Source of the DNA: Apoda limacodes
Taxonomy: Eukaryota > Arthropoda > Insecta > Lepidoptera > Limacodidae
Direction of reading: 5' to 3'
Assembly (NCBI GenBank): GCA_946406115.1
Contig: OX291545.1
Span: forward strand, 124,001 to 188,000
Length of the DNA: 64,000 nt
A model generated the notes under the pieces. It saw nothing but the letters and a program-made list of their open reading frames with translations, made no database searches and was not told where the DNA came from. This document shows, piece after piece, positions 42,613-52,291 of the stretch. Position 1 is the stretch's first letter, and each line of letters opens with the position of its first letter. The position numbers were made by a program, and so were the translations under genes.

Positions 42613-44368
42613 AATTTTTTTTTTTTTTTATTAATATACCACTAAGGTGGCAAACAAGCTTACGGCCCGCCTGATGGTAAGCGGTCACCGTAGCCTATGG
42701 ACGCTTGCAACACCAGGGGTATCACTTGCGCGTTGCCGACCCTTCAGAAATCTAATAACTTCTTTCTTGAAGAACTCCATACTGTAGTCCTTGCAGAAAA
42801 CCTTGGCAGGGAGCTCATTCCACAACTTAAGCGTTCGCGGGAGGAAGTTTCTCTGAAACCGCACTGTACGCGACCATTTAGGTTCTAAAGTGTGAGAATG
42901 AATTCCCTGCCGATGGCGAGCGGTGCGATGGTAGAAAGTAGCCGTGGGCATCATTTCGAACAATTCCTCAGAACACAACCCATTGTACAAGCGGTAGAAC
43001 ACACACAGTGAGGCAAAGTCTCTCCTCAGACTTAAGGGCTCGATACCGCAAGTGAGTTTGGGATCGTCGACAATTCTCACAGCCCGTCGTTGAACCGAGT
43101 CAAAAGGGTCAAGCTGGTATCCGGGTGCACCTGCCCAGAGATGGCAGCAGTACTCCATATGGGGCCGAACTTGCGACTTGTAAAGTAACAACCTTTGCCC
43201 CGACGTGAAGCACTGCTTCGCTCTGTTGAGTACACCAAGTTTTTTGGACGCCAGCTTCACCTTATCTGATAAATGATCTCGGAACTGAACATCGCTGGAG
43301 ATGTCGACACCAAGGATCCCAATGCTCTTGGAGATGGAGAGGGGAGTGTTCTGGAATTGTGGGACTACAGTGAATGGAGTTTTCTTAGCGGTGAACGCGC
43401 ACACTTGTGTCTTTGTAGGGATGAATCGGACCAAGTTTACCCGTCCCCAGTCAGAGACCTGGGACAGTGTGGTCTCGATTTGAGACACAAGTTCTCCGCG
43501 GTTTTCCTCCACAACGGAACGAAGGATGTTTGCACGACCCGTGTAAAAAGCGTCTCCAGTACTGTCATCTGCATAGCAATGTATGTTGTTCATGTCCAAC
43601 ATGTCATAGATATGCAGTAGAAACAGCGTAGGAGACAGCACAGAGCCTTGCGGGACACCAGCATTAATGTCCATGCTATCAGAGCAACTACCGTCAACTA
43701 CGACTCGTATGCGTCTGCCGGACAAAAAGCTAGCCACCCATTTGCACAAACCCTCGGGCACTCCGTAAGATGGCAACTTCGATAGAAGACCGCGGTGCCG
43801 GACCCGATCGAACGCCTTCGCTATGTCCAGGCTACATGCCAATGCCTCCCCCTGACTCTCAATGGCTAGTGCCCATCGGTGTGTGAGATACACTAGAAGG
43901 TCACCAGTCGAGCGACCGTGGCGAAAGCCATATTGACGGTCACTGACCAGATCGTGTACTTCTAGGTATCTTAGAAGCTGTGTGTTGATCACACGCTCCA
44001 TCACCTTAGAGAGGAGAGAGGTAATAGCGATAGGCCTGTAATTCGATGGATCTGATCTATCGCCCTTTTTGGGCACCGGGTGCACATTCGCAGTCTTCCA
44101 TGCAGACGGAAATTGCCTAGTGTGGTAGGAAAGCGCGAAGAGGCGCGTGAGTACAGGACATAACTCAGAAGCACACTGCTTAAGCACCACTGCTGGTATA
44201 CCGTCTGGCCCACTCGACTTATGATCGTCTAGAGAAAGTAACGCCCGCCTGACCTCCCGCTGCGTTATGGAGATTTCCGGCATGGTCTTACCGTACCACG
44301 GTATAGTAGGTGGTACAGCGCCTTCATCGTTCATATTCGAGTTCGAGACAAAGAGACTGCCCAATAAT
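42613..44368 (-). mobile_element. LINE B copy 3, most intact, inserted in Tc1
   Basis: 3' poly-A appears as poly-T at 42613-42628, followed by the family end (ACCACTAAGGTGGCAAAC reversed). It is 5' truncated in ORF2. It lacks the internal duplication seen in copies 1 and 2. Removing it rejoins the Tc1 transposase reading through RAE-I-IFLFEDG. Confidence 0.85.
42685..44364 (-). CDS. LINE B reverse transcriptase, intact frame
   Basis: 559 open residues, N-terminally truncated by 5' loss. KSSGPDGIPAVVLKQCASEL, SNYRPIAITSLLSKVMERVI, YGFRHGRSTGDLLVYLTHRW, CSLDIAKAFDRVRHRGLLSK (motif A, Asp and Asp present), AGVPQGSVLSPTLFLLHIYD, and NNIHCYADDSTGDAFYTG (motif C, ADD) are all complete. The thumb and C-terminus end in FKKEVIRFLKGRQRAS. 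No stops or shifts occur. The endonuclease is missing, so the copy cannot nick DNA itself, but the RT could be functional if expressed. It makes cDNA from LINE RNA at the target site. Confidence 0.85.
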   Translation of the reverse strand: MGSLFVSNSNMNDEGAVPPTIPWYGKTMPEISITQREVRRALLSLDDHKSSGPDGIPAVVLKQCASELCPVLTRLFALSYHTRQFPSAWKTANVHPVPKKGDRSDPSNYRPIAITSLLSKVMERVINTQLLRYLEVHDLVSDRQYGFRHGRSTGDLLVYLTHRWALAIESQGEALACSLDIAKAFDRVRHRGLLSKLPSYGVPEGLCKWVASFLSGRRIRVVVDGSCSDSMDINAGVPQGSVLSPTLFLLHIYDMLDMNNIHCYADDSTGDAFYTGRANILRSVVEENRGELVSQIETTLSQVSDWGRVNLVRFIPTKTQVCAFTAKKTPFTVVPQFQNTPLSISKSIGILGVDISSDVQFRDHLSDKVKLASKKLGVLNRAKQCFTSGQRLLLYKSQVRPHMEYCCHLWAGAPGYQLDPFDSVQRRAVRIVDDPKLTCGIEPLSLRRDFASLCVFYRLYNGLCSEELFEMMPTATFYHRTARHRQGIHSHTLEPKWSRTVRFQRNFLPRTLKLWNELPAKVFCKDYSMEFFKKEVIRFLKGRQRASDTPGVASVHRLR

Positions 44369-45335
44369 ATTTCTTTTCGAAGATGGACGTAGTATTAGTG
44401 CTATATCACGAGAACTCAATATATCGCGATTCACTGTGAGGTTTTGGATTAGGCGTCACGGCGAAGAAGTGCAAATAACAGATCATAGAAATAATTCAGG
44501 ACGACGACCGATACTAACCGCCGCGCAAATAACAGAAATCATTCGTCGTTACCAAGAGAATGGTTTCACACCAACTAGTTATTTTGCTGCTTTATATAGT
44601 GTGAGTGCTCGGACGATCTGACGAGCTTTGCACAATATTGGACTACACTACAGACACCATGCTATTAAAGTGGAGCTGAAACCTCACCACAAAACAGCCC
44701 GGCTTAACTTTGCGCGACGACATCTCGATTTTGATTGTTCGAATACTATATTTACCGATAAAAAAACTTTTAAATCAAGCTAAATCGGAAGATTAACTTT
44801 ATGGCGCTACCATCGAACTCGGTATGATGAAGGTCATATTGTGCCTCAAAACGATTCAGGTCGCATTACAGTAAACTTATGGGGGTGGATGAGCCTTGAC
44901 GGCGTTGGAGAACTGGCGTCGTTAGAGAATAGGGCTACGGCCATTAATTATGTGTCGCTTTTGGAAGAAGTAATGCTGCCTTCTGTGCGCGTAGTGTATC
45001 CTGTAACGGAATTCCCACACATTACTTACGTTCAAGATAATACACGGATACACACAGCCCGTGCTACTATGGCGTGGTTCAACCTGCACCGTGACATTCG
45101 TATCATTCAATGGCCCGCTCGGTCTGCTGATTTAAACCCTATTGAAAATTTATGGGGGCTTATGGTTCAACGCTGGGACTGTCAAAATGAAAGACACCCT
45201 CAAGCTCTTACATCACACTGTGCTCAAGTATGGGATGATATCAGAGGTACTGATCTATGCACGCGTCTTGTTGCATCTATGCGAGATAGACTACGTGCAG
45301 TCATAGCTGCAGAGGGAGGTTATACTAGATATTAA
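44369..45335 (+). pseudogene. Tc1-type transposase
   Basis: The DNA-binding part is FLFEDGRSISAISRELNISR, FTVRFWIRRHGEE and RRPILTAAQITEIIRRYQEN. The catalytic part has NTIFTDKKTF (first Asp), YVQDNTRIHTAR (second Asp) and SADLNPIENLWG (third residue Glu; spacing as in DD34E). Two in-frame stops, at 44619-44621 (after SARTI) and 44780-44782 (before IGRLT), disable it. The first 12 or so residues lie beyond the LINE B insertion at 42583-42612. Confidence 0.85.
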
Positions 45336-45853
45336 ATAAAGATTTTCGAAGTGTCTTTTTTATTATTTAAAACTAAAATATTAGTTTTTTCAAAGAAGGT
45401 TTTCTATATATTAAAACTTGATAGTAGTCAGTCCATCTCCTAGAGCAGAGATGGCGAACCCATGGCAATTCGGGCACGCCAATCATTTATGAAATTTCTA
45501 TTTTCACCTACGTATGCTTGCAAAGCATTTTTAGAAATGAACTCTAGTTTAGCTTCCATACTGCTAAGTAACAAAGTACGAGCCTGCCCTAATGTGAGAT
45601 TTTTAGCACCTAATTTGCAACAGCAAAAATCACACTAATTTTTTTTTTTTAATTTGAATTGAATATTTGAAAAATATTAAACATTTCGATTGCTGTAAAC
45701 ATTTCGAGCTGCAAGTATCTAAATAGCTTTAAGTTAACAGCAATTCTATGTTCAATCAGATTATTATGAAATAGACATTTAGAACTTGTATCTTAAATGT
45801 GTGCATGCAATTGTGATCCTAAAGGTGGTAAACATTTTCTGACCGCGACCATA

Positions 45854-47435
45854 CAATACTCTTTTTGAAAACTAAGTTCGAACAGGTATTTAAAGTAAAA
45901 ACTATTAAAGAACATTCAGGAATGTAATTCAGTGATTGGGCTACACCAGGAATGCATAGAAGTCGAGCCAAATTATATTAAATGAAAAAATACAATACAA
46001 GTTCAGATTTTATTGTATATGTAAAAAAGTTTTCTAAAACATTTAAAAAAGTCTGTTGCTGCTAAGTCAATGTTTCTTAGTAATAAAATTAGGAATTCTG
46101 ACAATAAAATTAAAGCAACTTGCAGTGTCATTAGTAGCGAAACAGGAAAACTCAAACCACGTGATAGTCATTATAGTTTTAAACATTGGAGCAGATACTG
46201 TTAAATCAGATGTTGATGTAGCTAATGCATTTGAAAAATGTTTTAAGGATATGCCTGCTCTGACTACTTGCTCGCTTAAGTCATCCCCGTCAGAAGCAGA
46301 ATTACTTTTAAATAATAATGTTCATCAATGTGTTAAAAAATTTAAATTTGAACATGTTACCCCTGATGAAATGTTCAAAACTTTCAAATTTAATCCTAAA
46401 AAGACAGCGGATCTTTGGGGTATATCAGTAAAATCACTGGTAGGTATTATAAACAGTATATCACCAATCTTAGCATTAATTTTTAATAAATGTGTAGAAG
46501 AGGGAGTCTTTCCCGATTTAATGAAACATAGTAAAATCATACCACTGTTCAAATCTGGAAGTAAAAGTGGTTCACTTTAGGTACTAACTTTCGATATTAC
46601 CAGTTTTGAGGAAGATTTTCGAGAAAATCATGCTCAATCAACTACTTAGATATTTTAACATCCATAAACTGCTACACAGTCAACAGTTCGGATTTACGAA
46701 AGGTAGGTCCACTACCGACGCGGGTGTTGACCTAGTAAAACATATTTTTGGCGCATGGGAAAGTTCGCAGAATGCCATTGTCTGCGACTTGTCAAAGGCA
46801 TTTGATTGTTTTGAACACAAAACTCTTATTCGAAAGCTAATTCATGATGGTGTTGTAGATACGGCTCTTAAACTTATTTTTTCATATTTAAGTGATAGAA
46901 CTCAGAAAGTTGAAATCAACGGAGTGAAATCTTCTGGATCACCTGTTGTGATGGGAGTACCCCAAGGTTCTATACTAGGTCCCGTTTTATTCTTAGTGTA
47001 TATTAACGATCTGCCTTTTTATGTAGAAAACCTGTGCAAAATTGTATTGTTTGCAGATGATACGTCTTTGATATTTAATGTTGATAGAAACAAAGATACA
47101 TATTAAGTACTATTAAATATCGGAATTCTCTTAAATATCTAAATTTCTTCACTCGATAAACGGTACTTGACGCTTCACATAATGCTTTTCCCCCTATGCT
47201 ACAAAAAACGAAAAAAAATTGACATGTTTGACTTTGTTTTAAGTAGCTTACTTACTTATTTTTTACTACCTATATTGTATTGGTACATATTTTATACTCT
47301 TTAGCTAATTATCAAAGTATTGTATTACTACTTTAAATGGAACTTCTTGTTAGCTCTTTTTGGCAGAAATTAAAATTGTTTACATTATATTGACGATTCA
47401 AAAGTGTTCTTAGAAACCTAATTGAATAAAGTTTG
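45854..47435 (+). mobile_element. LINE C, 3' part with RT and tail
   Basis: After the Tc1 element the linker resumes with stops (LINE-type text near 45940-46140), followed by RT (46200-47106) and a non-coding 3' end. The end matches the fragment at 32478-32660 and finishes with AATAAAG and TTTGA-type repeats. Tail repeats rather than poly-A are known in CR1-like LINEs. Confidence 0.7.
46130..47106 (+). pseudogene. LINE C reverse transcriptase
   Basis: Frame 1 (to 46580) has TPDEMFKTFKFNPKKTADLW (fingers; expected SxGxDxIS replaced by TADLWGIS), ALIFNKCVEEGVFPDLMKHS and IIPLFKSGSKS. After a frame change at about 46580 come [60 protein letters not shown] (motif A), [20 protein letters not shown] and [13 protein letters not shown] (motif C). 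It ends early at 47106, so the thumb is missing. Confidence 0.75.
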
Positions 47436-47505
47436 AGTTTGAGCTGGAGTTTGAGCTGGAGTTTGAGCTGGAGTTTGAGCTAGAGTTTGAGCTGGAGTTT
47501 GAACG
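47425..47505 (+). repeat. Tandem TTTGAG(CTGGAG) tail
   Basis: GTTTGAGTTTGAGCTGGAG repeats about five times with a 12-bp core unit (GAGTTTGAGCTG). It starts as the TTTGA tail of LINE C and was then expanded as a minisatellite. Confidence 0.75.
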
Positions 47506-48479
47506 CCAGCGAAAAAGATTCCGCTGAGCAAGAGTAAGCTTTTACTTGGAATTTTATAATTTTGACTGTGTTAATAACGCCGTCATATTTGTTGACGATA
47601 AAACTTTTCAATCGCATAAGGACGGCAGCAAAACTTTTATGGAGACGAAACAATGTTAATGTAATTTCTGTCGGAGATAACAGTTGGAGAATGTCTGTCT
47701 TCCTTCTTATCTCGATAGTCAACTTGGGTAATACCTACCTAGGCGTTTAACAAGCAATTCTTATGTTGTTTTTGACATAACATTCAAAAGATTCTTACTC
47801 AGTCAAAATCATAATGATTACCTGCAGGTTATTATAGCTGAAGTTGTTTTTCTGTAAGCTGGATATTTTTTAAAGATTATGATAAAATTAACAGTAATGA
47901 ATTATGGCCACAATAATACGAGTGTGTTTAATTTTTCTTTACTCATAAACTTACCCAATTACTAACACTTTTGTTAGGAAAACTCCAGTAGCTCGCGCGC
48001 TCAAAATATAAAAATAGTTTTGGGTATTTTACTTTCATATAATACCATGGGTATATCGACATTTTAAGAGACAGCATAAAATAATAAATTAGAGATTAAA
48101 TTTTATAAGGGTTTTAGTATTCGTACGAAGATTTTTTTCTATTTTTGGTGTGACGTGTAGTAAAAATGTAATAGATAATAAAGATAAGACGAGCTCACGC
48201 GTTTGGGCAATAAAGATTAAGGGTTTAGGTAAATAGTTTTAAAAATTACATTATATTAAAAGCTCCATTTGCACTAAGATCCGTTGTGGGTATGCACACT
48301 ATTGTTGATAACTTTACTGCCAAATAATGTCTATTATATATTTATTTTTATTGTTGTTGTTTTTAGTTTATCCTCATTATTATTTTAAATTTAAGTTGTC
48401 ATGTTGATTTTAAATAATTAAATGACGTTACTAGAAAGACGATCAGGAGCTAAACGAGTTACTCACTTCACAAAATAAA
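47506..48479. other. No gene seen; end of the foreign block in gypsy D
   Basis: AT-rich sequence with no recognised domain; an 80-residue minus frame at 47480-47722 is low-complexity. The gypsy D integrase text resumes at about 48480. Confidence 0.35.
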
Positions 48480-48765
48480 GTGGTAAAATAAAAAAACTCG
48501 TAATACCAGGTACAGATATATCGGTAATGTGCGAAACATCAACTTCAGTTGTCAGACCATACCTAACACAGGAATTTAGAAATAAAGCATTCCAAAGTAG
48601 ACACAATATAAGTCATCCAAGTATAAGAGCTACACGCAAGCTAGTCAGTAATAGATACTTTTGGCCACGCATGAATACAGACGTAGGGAAATGGACCAAA
48701 ACCTGTATTCCGTGCCAAAAAGTAAAGTATCCAGGCATTTTATCACCGCTGCAAGAACGCAACTC
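48480..48765 (+). pseudogene. Gypsy D integrase, zinc-binding N-terminus
   Basis: KIKKLVIPGTDISVMCETST, then HNISHPSIRATRKLVSNRYF and NTDVGKWTKTCIPCQKVKYP give the HHCC zinc-binding domain (H, H, C, C all present) of Ty3/gypsy integrase. The text is cut after GILSPLQER by a second foreign block. Confidence 0.8.
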
Positions 48766-49712
48766 AAATTGCATCTATAAATGCATTTCATAATGTTTCA
48801 CAATGTAATGCGTTAATATTAAGCTATATATTAACATTAAGAAAATGTAATTACAATAAGTGTGAAATTATAATAAGTTAGGCAAAAGTAGAGTAGGTTT
48901 GTTTCATTTCCCCTCTTTACTATTTGTTAATATCAAAAATAATATTGTGTGAGTACCGACATGTTGTCGACTTAATACTGTACAGACTTAAGTCTGTAGT
49001 AACTCAGGACAGGCAGAAAACCCTAAGAGCTAGAAATCCAGCACTTCTTTCACTACGCCCTAACCGTAGACAACCGAACACACCACTATATGTCATTAGA
49101 ACCGCTTCCAAAAGCTCCAGCCTAGGAAACCTAAATCGTCATTATAGCTACCGTTTGGCTATAAAACCTAAACAATTGAAACAACGTTATTTTATAGTCA
49201 AGCCACGAATCGTGTGACTGTGATGGCAATAGCCGATACACACCTCAACTGGCAGTAGCTGATTATAGCTATGTAGATATATAGATATACTTTTGATATA
49301 TGTCTATATCAACTACTATATGTTATCTTTCACTTCGTTTTTGTGGGCTAGATTTTCAGTCACCACGGTAAGTACAATAACTTAAGTACTAAATCTAGAA
49401 GGTTCTATGGAACAACCTCTCCCTCTGATGGCGTTTTTTTATTTTTATATAAATATAGAACAAAATTTGTATTTGTTTTCAGTTATTCAAGAAACTTCAA
49501 GAAGTATCCATCACATACTAATGTATAATGTTTAAAGTGAAACAATGTAAATATGTGCTAGAATTTAAGTTAGAAGTATAAGTAAAATAAAATCGGTCTG
49601 TTGTGTGCAAATACGCGTTTTCCTCATATCTCAAGCGCCTCAGAAGAAACTCCTTGTCACGGGAAAACCTTGTGCCACAGATTTCGAAGGGTCTGTCCGC
49701 ACAAGGCATAAT
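48766..49712. mobile_element. Unidentified insertion in the gypsy D integrase
   Basis: It splits the integrase exactly between the zinc-binding domain and the catalytic core, so its borders are clear to within a few bases. Inside lies a basic frame of about 97 residues at 48924-49217 (SLRPNRRQPNTPLYVIRTAS), possibly the end of a LINE RT, but nothing certain. No terminal repeats or target duplication could be fixed. Confidence 0.5.
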
Positions 49713-50180
49713 AAATCGCCGCTAGGAAAGTTTCCACCATGTAATAGATGAACTACCCACTTCTAAGGATGAGTACAGATACCTACTCACGATAGTTGAT
49801 AGAGAAACTGGGTGGCTAAAAGAGATTCCAATGAAGGACATCATGGTCTGCACAGTAGCCAATAACTTATACGAAAATTGGCTAGTACGATTTAGCACAC
49901 CCTTGAGTATTACGAAAGACCAAGGAAGACAGTTCGAAAGCGGACTTTTCGCACAGCTGATGAAGTTCTTAGGCGTAGAAAGAAACAGGTGGACAGCCTG
50001 GAACCCAAAAGCAAACGGGATTGACGAGCGACCCCACAGAACCCTAATAGCAGCATTAATGGCCAGATTCGAACGTAGCAACTGGATAGATAAATTACCT
50101 ACAGTATTGTTAGGCTTACGAGCAACGCCGAGAAGCGACACAGGTGTCAGCGCTGCAGAATAAACGAACGGTACCTCGTT
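49713..50180 (+). pseudogene. Gypsy D integrase catalytic core
   Basis: SFHHVIDELPTSKDEYRYLL and TIVDRETGWLKEIPMKDI (first Asp), TKDQGRQFESGLFAQLM (second Asp) and GIDERPHRTLIAALMARFER (third residue Glu). These are the DDE residues of retroviral-type integrases, in the usual spacing. Open to a TAA at 50161; further text (GTSFRLPGDFYNT) follows after the stop. Confidence 0.8.
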
Positions 50181-50329
50181 TAGGTTACCCGGGGATTTTT
50201 ACAATACATAACCCGAGGGTAATTATGAGCCACACCAGTACGTTGAAAAATTGCGGAATACTATAAAAAAGTTTAGATAAAAACAAGTATGCAAAATACT
50301 TTAAAGTCCACAATTCACACTAAGTCCAC

Positions 50330-50445
50330 AATCCGCACTAAGTCCACAATCCGCACTGGGCCCGCGTGTGGACTATGGCCCAAATCACCCTCGCTTATGA
50401 GGGTAGGCCGTGCCCCAACAGTGGGGACGTATGAAGGCTGGCGAG
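50330..50445 (-). repeat. Short lepidopteran-type repeat
   Basis: CGCGTGTGGACTATGGCC, TCGCTTATGAGGGTAGGCCG and TGCCCCAACAGTGGGGACGT are typical of a short repeat I know from many moth and butterfly genes. A partial relative (GACTGTGGGGCACGGCCTCC) is near 39298. It lies within the integrase C-terminal region, with TCCACAATCCGCACTAAG duplicated at its left side. Confidence 0.6.
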
Positions 50446-50545
50446 AGATGAAAAATACTTTGACGTAAAATTGACAGGCAACCGCGCGCATTTCTATAGA
50501 CAGACTGAAACCGGCATACTTAATTACTGACGAATCTATTCCATT
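50446..50545 (+). pseudogene. Gypsy D integrase C-terminus
   Basis: RISIDRLKPAYLITDE, the conserved end of integrase in this group, is readable near 50486-50533. It is separated from the core by a repeat insertion and stops. From here to the LTR no further gene is seen. Confidence 0.6.
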
Positions 50546-51771
50546 GCAATGTAATAATAACAATATAACTAATTATAACAGTGATAGCGATAGTTCTCAC
50601 AAGGAAAGTGCGACACAGGAAAAAGTATATGTTACAAAAAGCGGTCCAGTATAGAAACCGAATGTAAGATTTAGTAAATAATAACAATAATCAAATTAAT
50701 AAGGCTATATTAAGTCATTTTTTTTTAATTAAAGTTAATAATATTTTTTTAGTTCACGATAGTATATAAATATCGTGAAAACTGCTGAGAAACACAAAAA
50801 GAGAAAAGTGTTCAGCAAAAGGAACACGACATCGACCGCACAAAAATTCTCTAGTCAGAAGAAGCTAACGATATCACTATTAGGGTTACGCAGTGAACAT
50901 AATATAATTTAATTTGTAATAAGTAAAGTTTTAATATTTTCGTAATTTTTTTTTATTATTCTGTGTAACAATGTCATTAGATTATAATTATTATGTAAGC
51001 ATTTAAAGAATTGTGTAGTCTTTTAACAAAAATATAAAAAAAAATAAAAGGACCAATAGCGCGGATAGGAGTCACAAATAGGGTTCCGAAATTATTAACA
51101 ATAGCTGGTATAGTTTTTCAAAGGTAGAGTAATCAAATAAATCAAACTTAAAAAACAAAAAATAACAAAAGTTAGCTTCTACCAGAAGCATTTTGAACGA
51201 GGACAACTTCTTCCTTAGTAGAGTCTATTAAATAGTTAGAAGGACGTGTTAAACAAGATATCGAATTACCAGTGATAAAGCAATAAGCACGTAGTGAAGA
51301 TGATCTAAAAGAATGTGTTAGAAAGCAGATCGTGTGTAATACAATAATCATATCCGAACGTAGATAGAGAATATCAAAGGTTATTTTAATTGAAAGATTA
51401 ACATACACATAGTTAGACATCATAAGCGTAAATAGATAGGGTATAATTAATATTTGTTTTAGGTGTAAAATGGTATTTTAAAGCGTTATTAATATAAGAT
51501 ATTTTGAAATACAACTGTAAACCGAATGTAGTAACTTAAACATTAAAACAGCAAACGTAGCATTAAGATATCGAACTCGCGATGTCACAGTAGGTCAGGC
51601 GAGCAAAAAGCTGACCTAAGATATGCATTCGTAAACATTAGCTATTAATAGAATTAGGTTGTTGTTGTTATGTTGTTTAAGTATGATTATTATTGGAATA
51701 ATTATTAAAAAAAATAAATATTCCTAGCTAGCTACCAGCTACCTACCTAGCTAAAATAGGAGGAGAGTATT
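50546..51771 (+). other. Gypsy D 3' non-coding region and polypurine tract
   Basis: AT-rich with no env-like frame recognised. AGGAGGAGAG at 51758-51767 lies just before the 3' LTR and is a likely polypurine tract, the primer for plus-strand DNA. An 83-residue minus frame (51172-51423) is not recognised. Confidence 0.45.
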
Positions 51772-52056
51772 TGTAGGTGTTAATTGTCACGTAGATATTT
51801 AGAAACTAATTAAAGAAATAAAATTTTAAGCAAATTTACAAAGTTTAACTGCAGTCTTGTAATTTGCTACATAAACAAATATAACCACGTAGTACACGTT
51901 CTAATATCTATGTATTTAAGCAACAGTTTAATTTTTAATTAGTAATACATTAAGTTTTCAGTAGTCCGTAAACTCCTGTAACGTTATAAGATACATAAAT
52001 TATTGTAATTATTTATACAAAATATATTCAAGTAGTATCTGGACAGTTAAGTATAA
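51772..52056 (+). repeat. Gypsy D 3' LTR, slightly short
   Basis: Starts TGTAGGTGTTAATTGTCACG and follows the 5' LTR up to GTATCTGGACAGTTAAGTATAA; the last 30 or so bases of the LTR are missing. They are replaced by an inverted LTR piece (52057-52131). Confidence 0.85.
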
Positions 52057-52131
52057 GACTGCAGTTACACCTTGTAAATTTGCTTATTATTTTATTTTCT
52101 TATTTAGCTTCTAAATATCTACGTGACAATT
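52057..52131 (-). repeat. Inverted fragment of the gypsy D LTR
   Basis: GACTGCAGTTACACCTTGTAAATTTGC...TATCTACGTGACAATTA is the reverse complement of the first 75 bp of the LTR (51786-51860). It is joined directly to the truncated end of the 3' LTR, forming an inverted pair 160 bp upstream of the STAM exon. Confidence 0.8.
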
Positions 52132-52291
52132 AGCACTAATTACAATATCTTGTAGTACTATTTACACAAGCATATACATAATTTAACGATAGTTAGTCAC
52201 TTAATTTATTAAAATTAAAATTATTTATGAAACTACGTTTTTAACTAGTATCTGTCTATAATAAATAATATATATCAAGCGTTCGTTGCAG

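Larger units (their letters stand above)
42307..45851 (+). mobile_element. Tc1-like DNA transposon interrupted by LINE B
   Basis: Terminal inverted repeats are CAGTCGCAGCCAGAAAATG at 42307 and, as reverse complement, TGGTCGCGGTCAGAAAATG ending at 45851, both followed by TTTACCA and flanked by TA. The transposase starts near 42583 (MASLTLEQRAE), is cut by LINE B copy 3 (42613-44368), and continues to 45335. Inserted in LINE C between endonuclease and RT. Confidence 0.85.
36277..52056 (+). mobile_element. Ty3/gypsy element D, LTR to LTR, split by later insertions
   Basis: 5' LTR 36277-36587, primer-binding site, gag (36620-37180), protease (37190-37520), RT (37680-38560) and RNase H (38560-38875) are followed by a 9.6-kb foreign block. 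The element then resumes with integrase zinc finger (48480-48765), a second foreign block (48766-49712), integrase core (49713-50180) and C-terminus (50446-50545), polypurine tract and 3' LTR (51772-52056). Order and matching LTRs show these are parts of one element. Other copies: 35180-35880 and 58430-59420. Confidence 0.8.
20924..52291 (+). other. STAM intron, 31.4 kb, filled with transposable elements
   Basis: The donor GTGAGC at 20924 and acceptor TTCGTTGCAG ending at 52291 join in phase 1 to rebuild the SH3 strand AGEI-VVVTDSSDPNWW (junction codon Val). The interval contains BEL/Pao, at least three Ty3/gypsy elements, LINEs A, B and C, a Tc1 element and small repeats, in both orientations. 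The joining of one SH3 domain across the interval is direct evidence that it is a single intron. Confidence 0.85.

Noticed and set aside
43273..43620. Plus-strand frames inside LINE B copy 3 (also 42697-42888 and 43301-43483)
   Set aside because: The same text appears antisense in every LINE B copy, so it is a shadow of the RT frame.
47425..47505. CRISPR-like regular repeat
   Set aside because: Units are continuous without spacers, in a eukaryotic LINE tail; a minisatellite.
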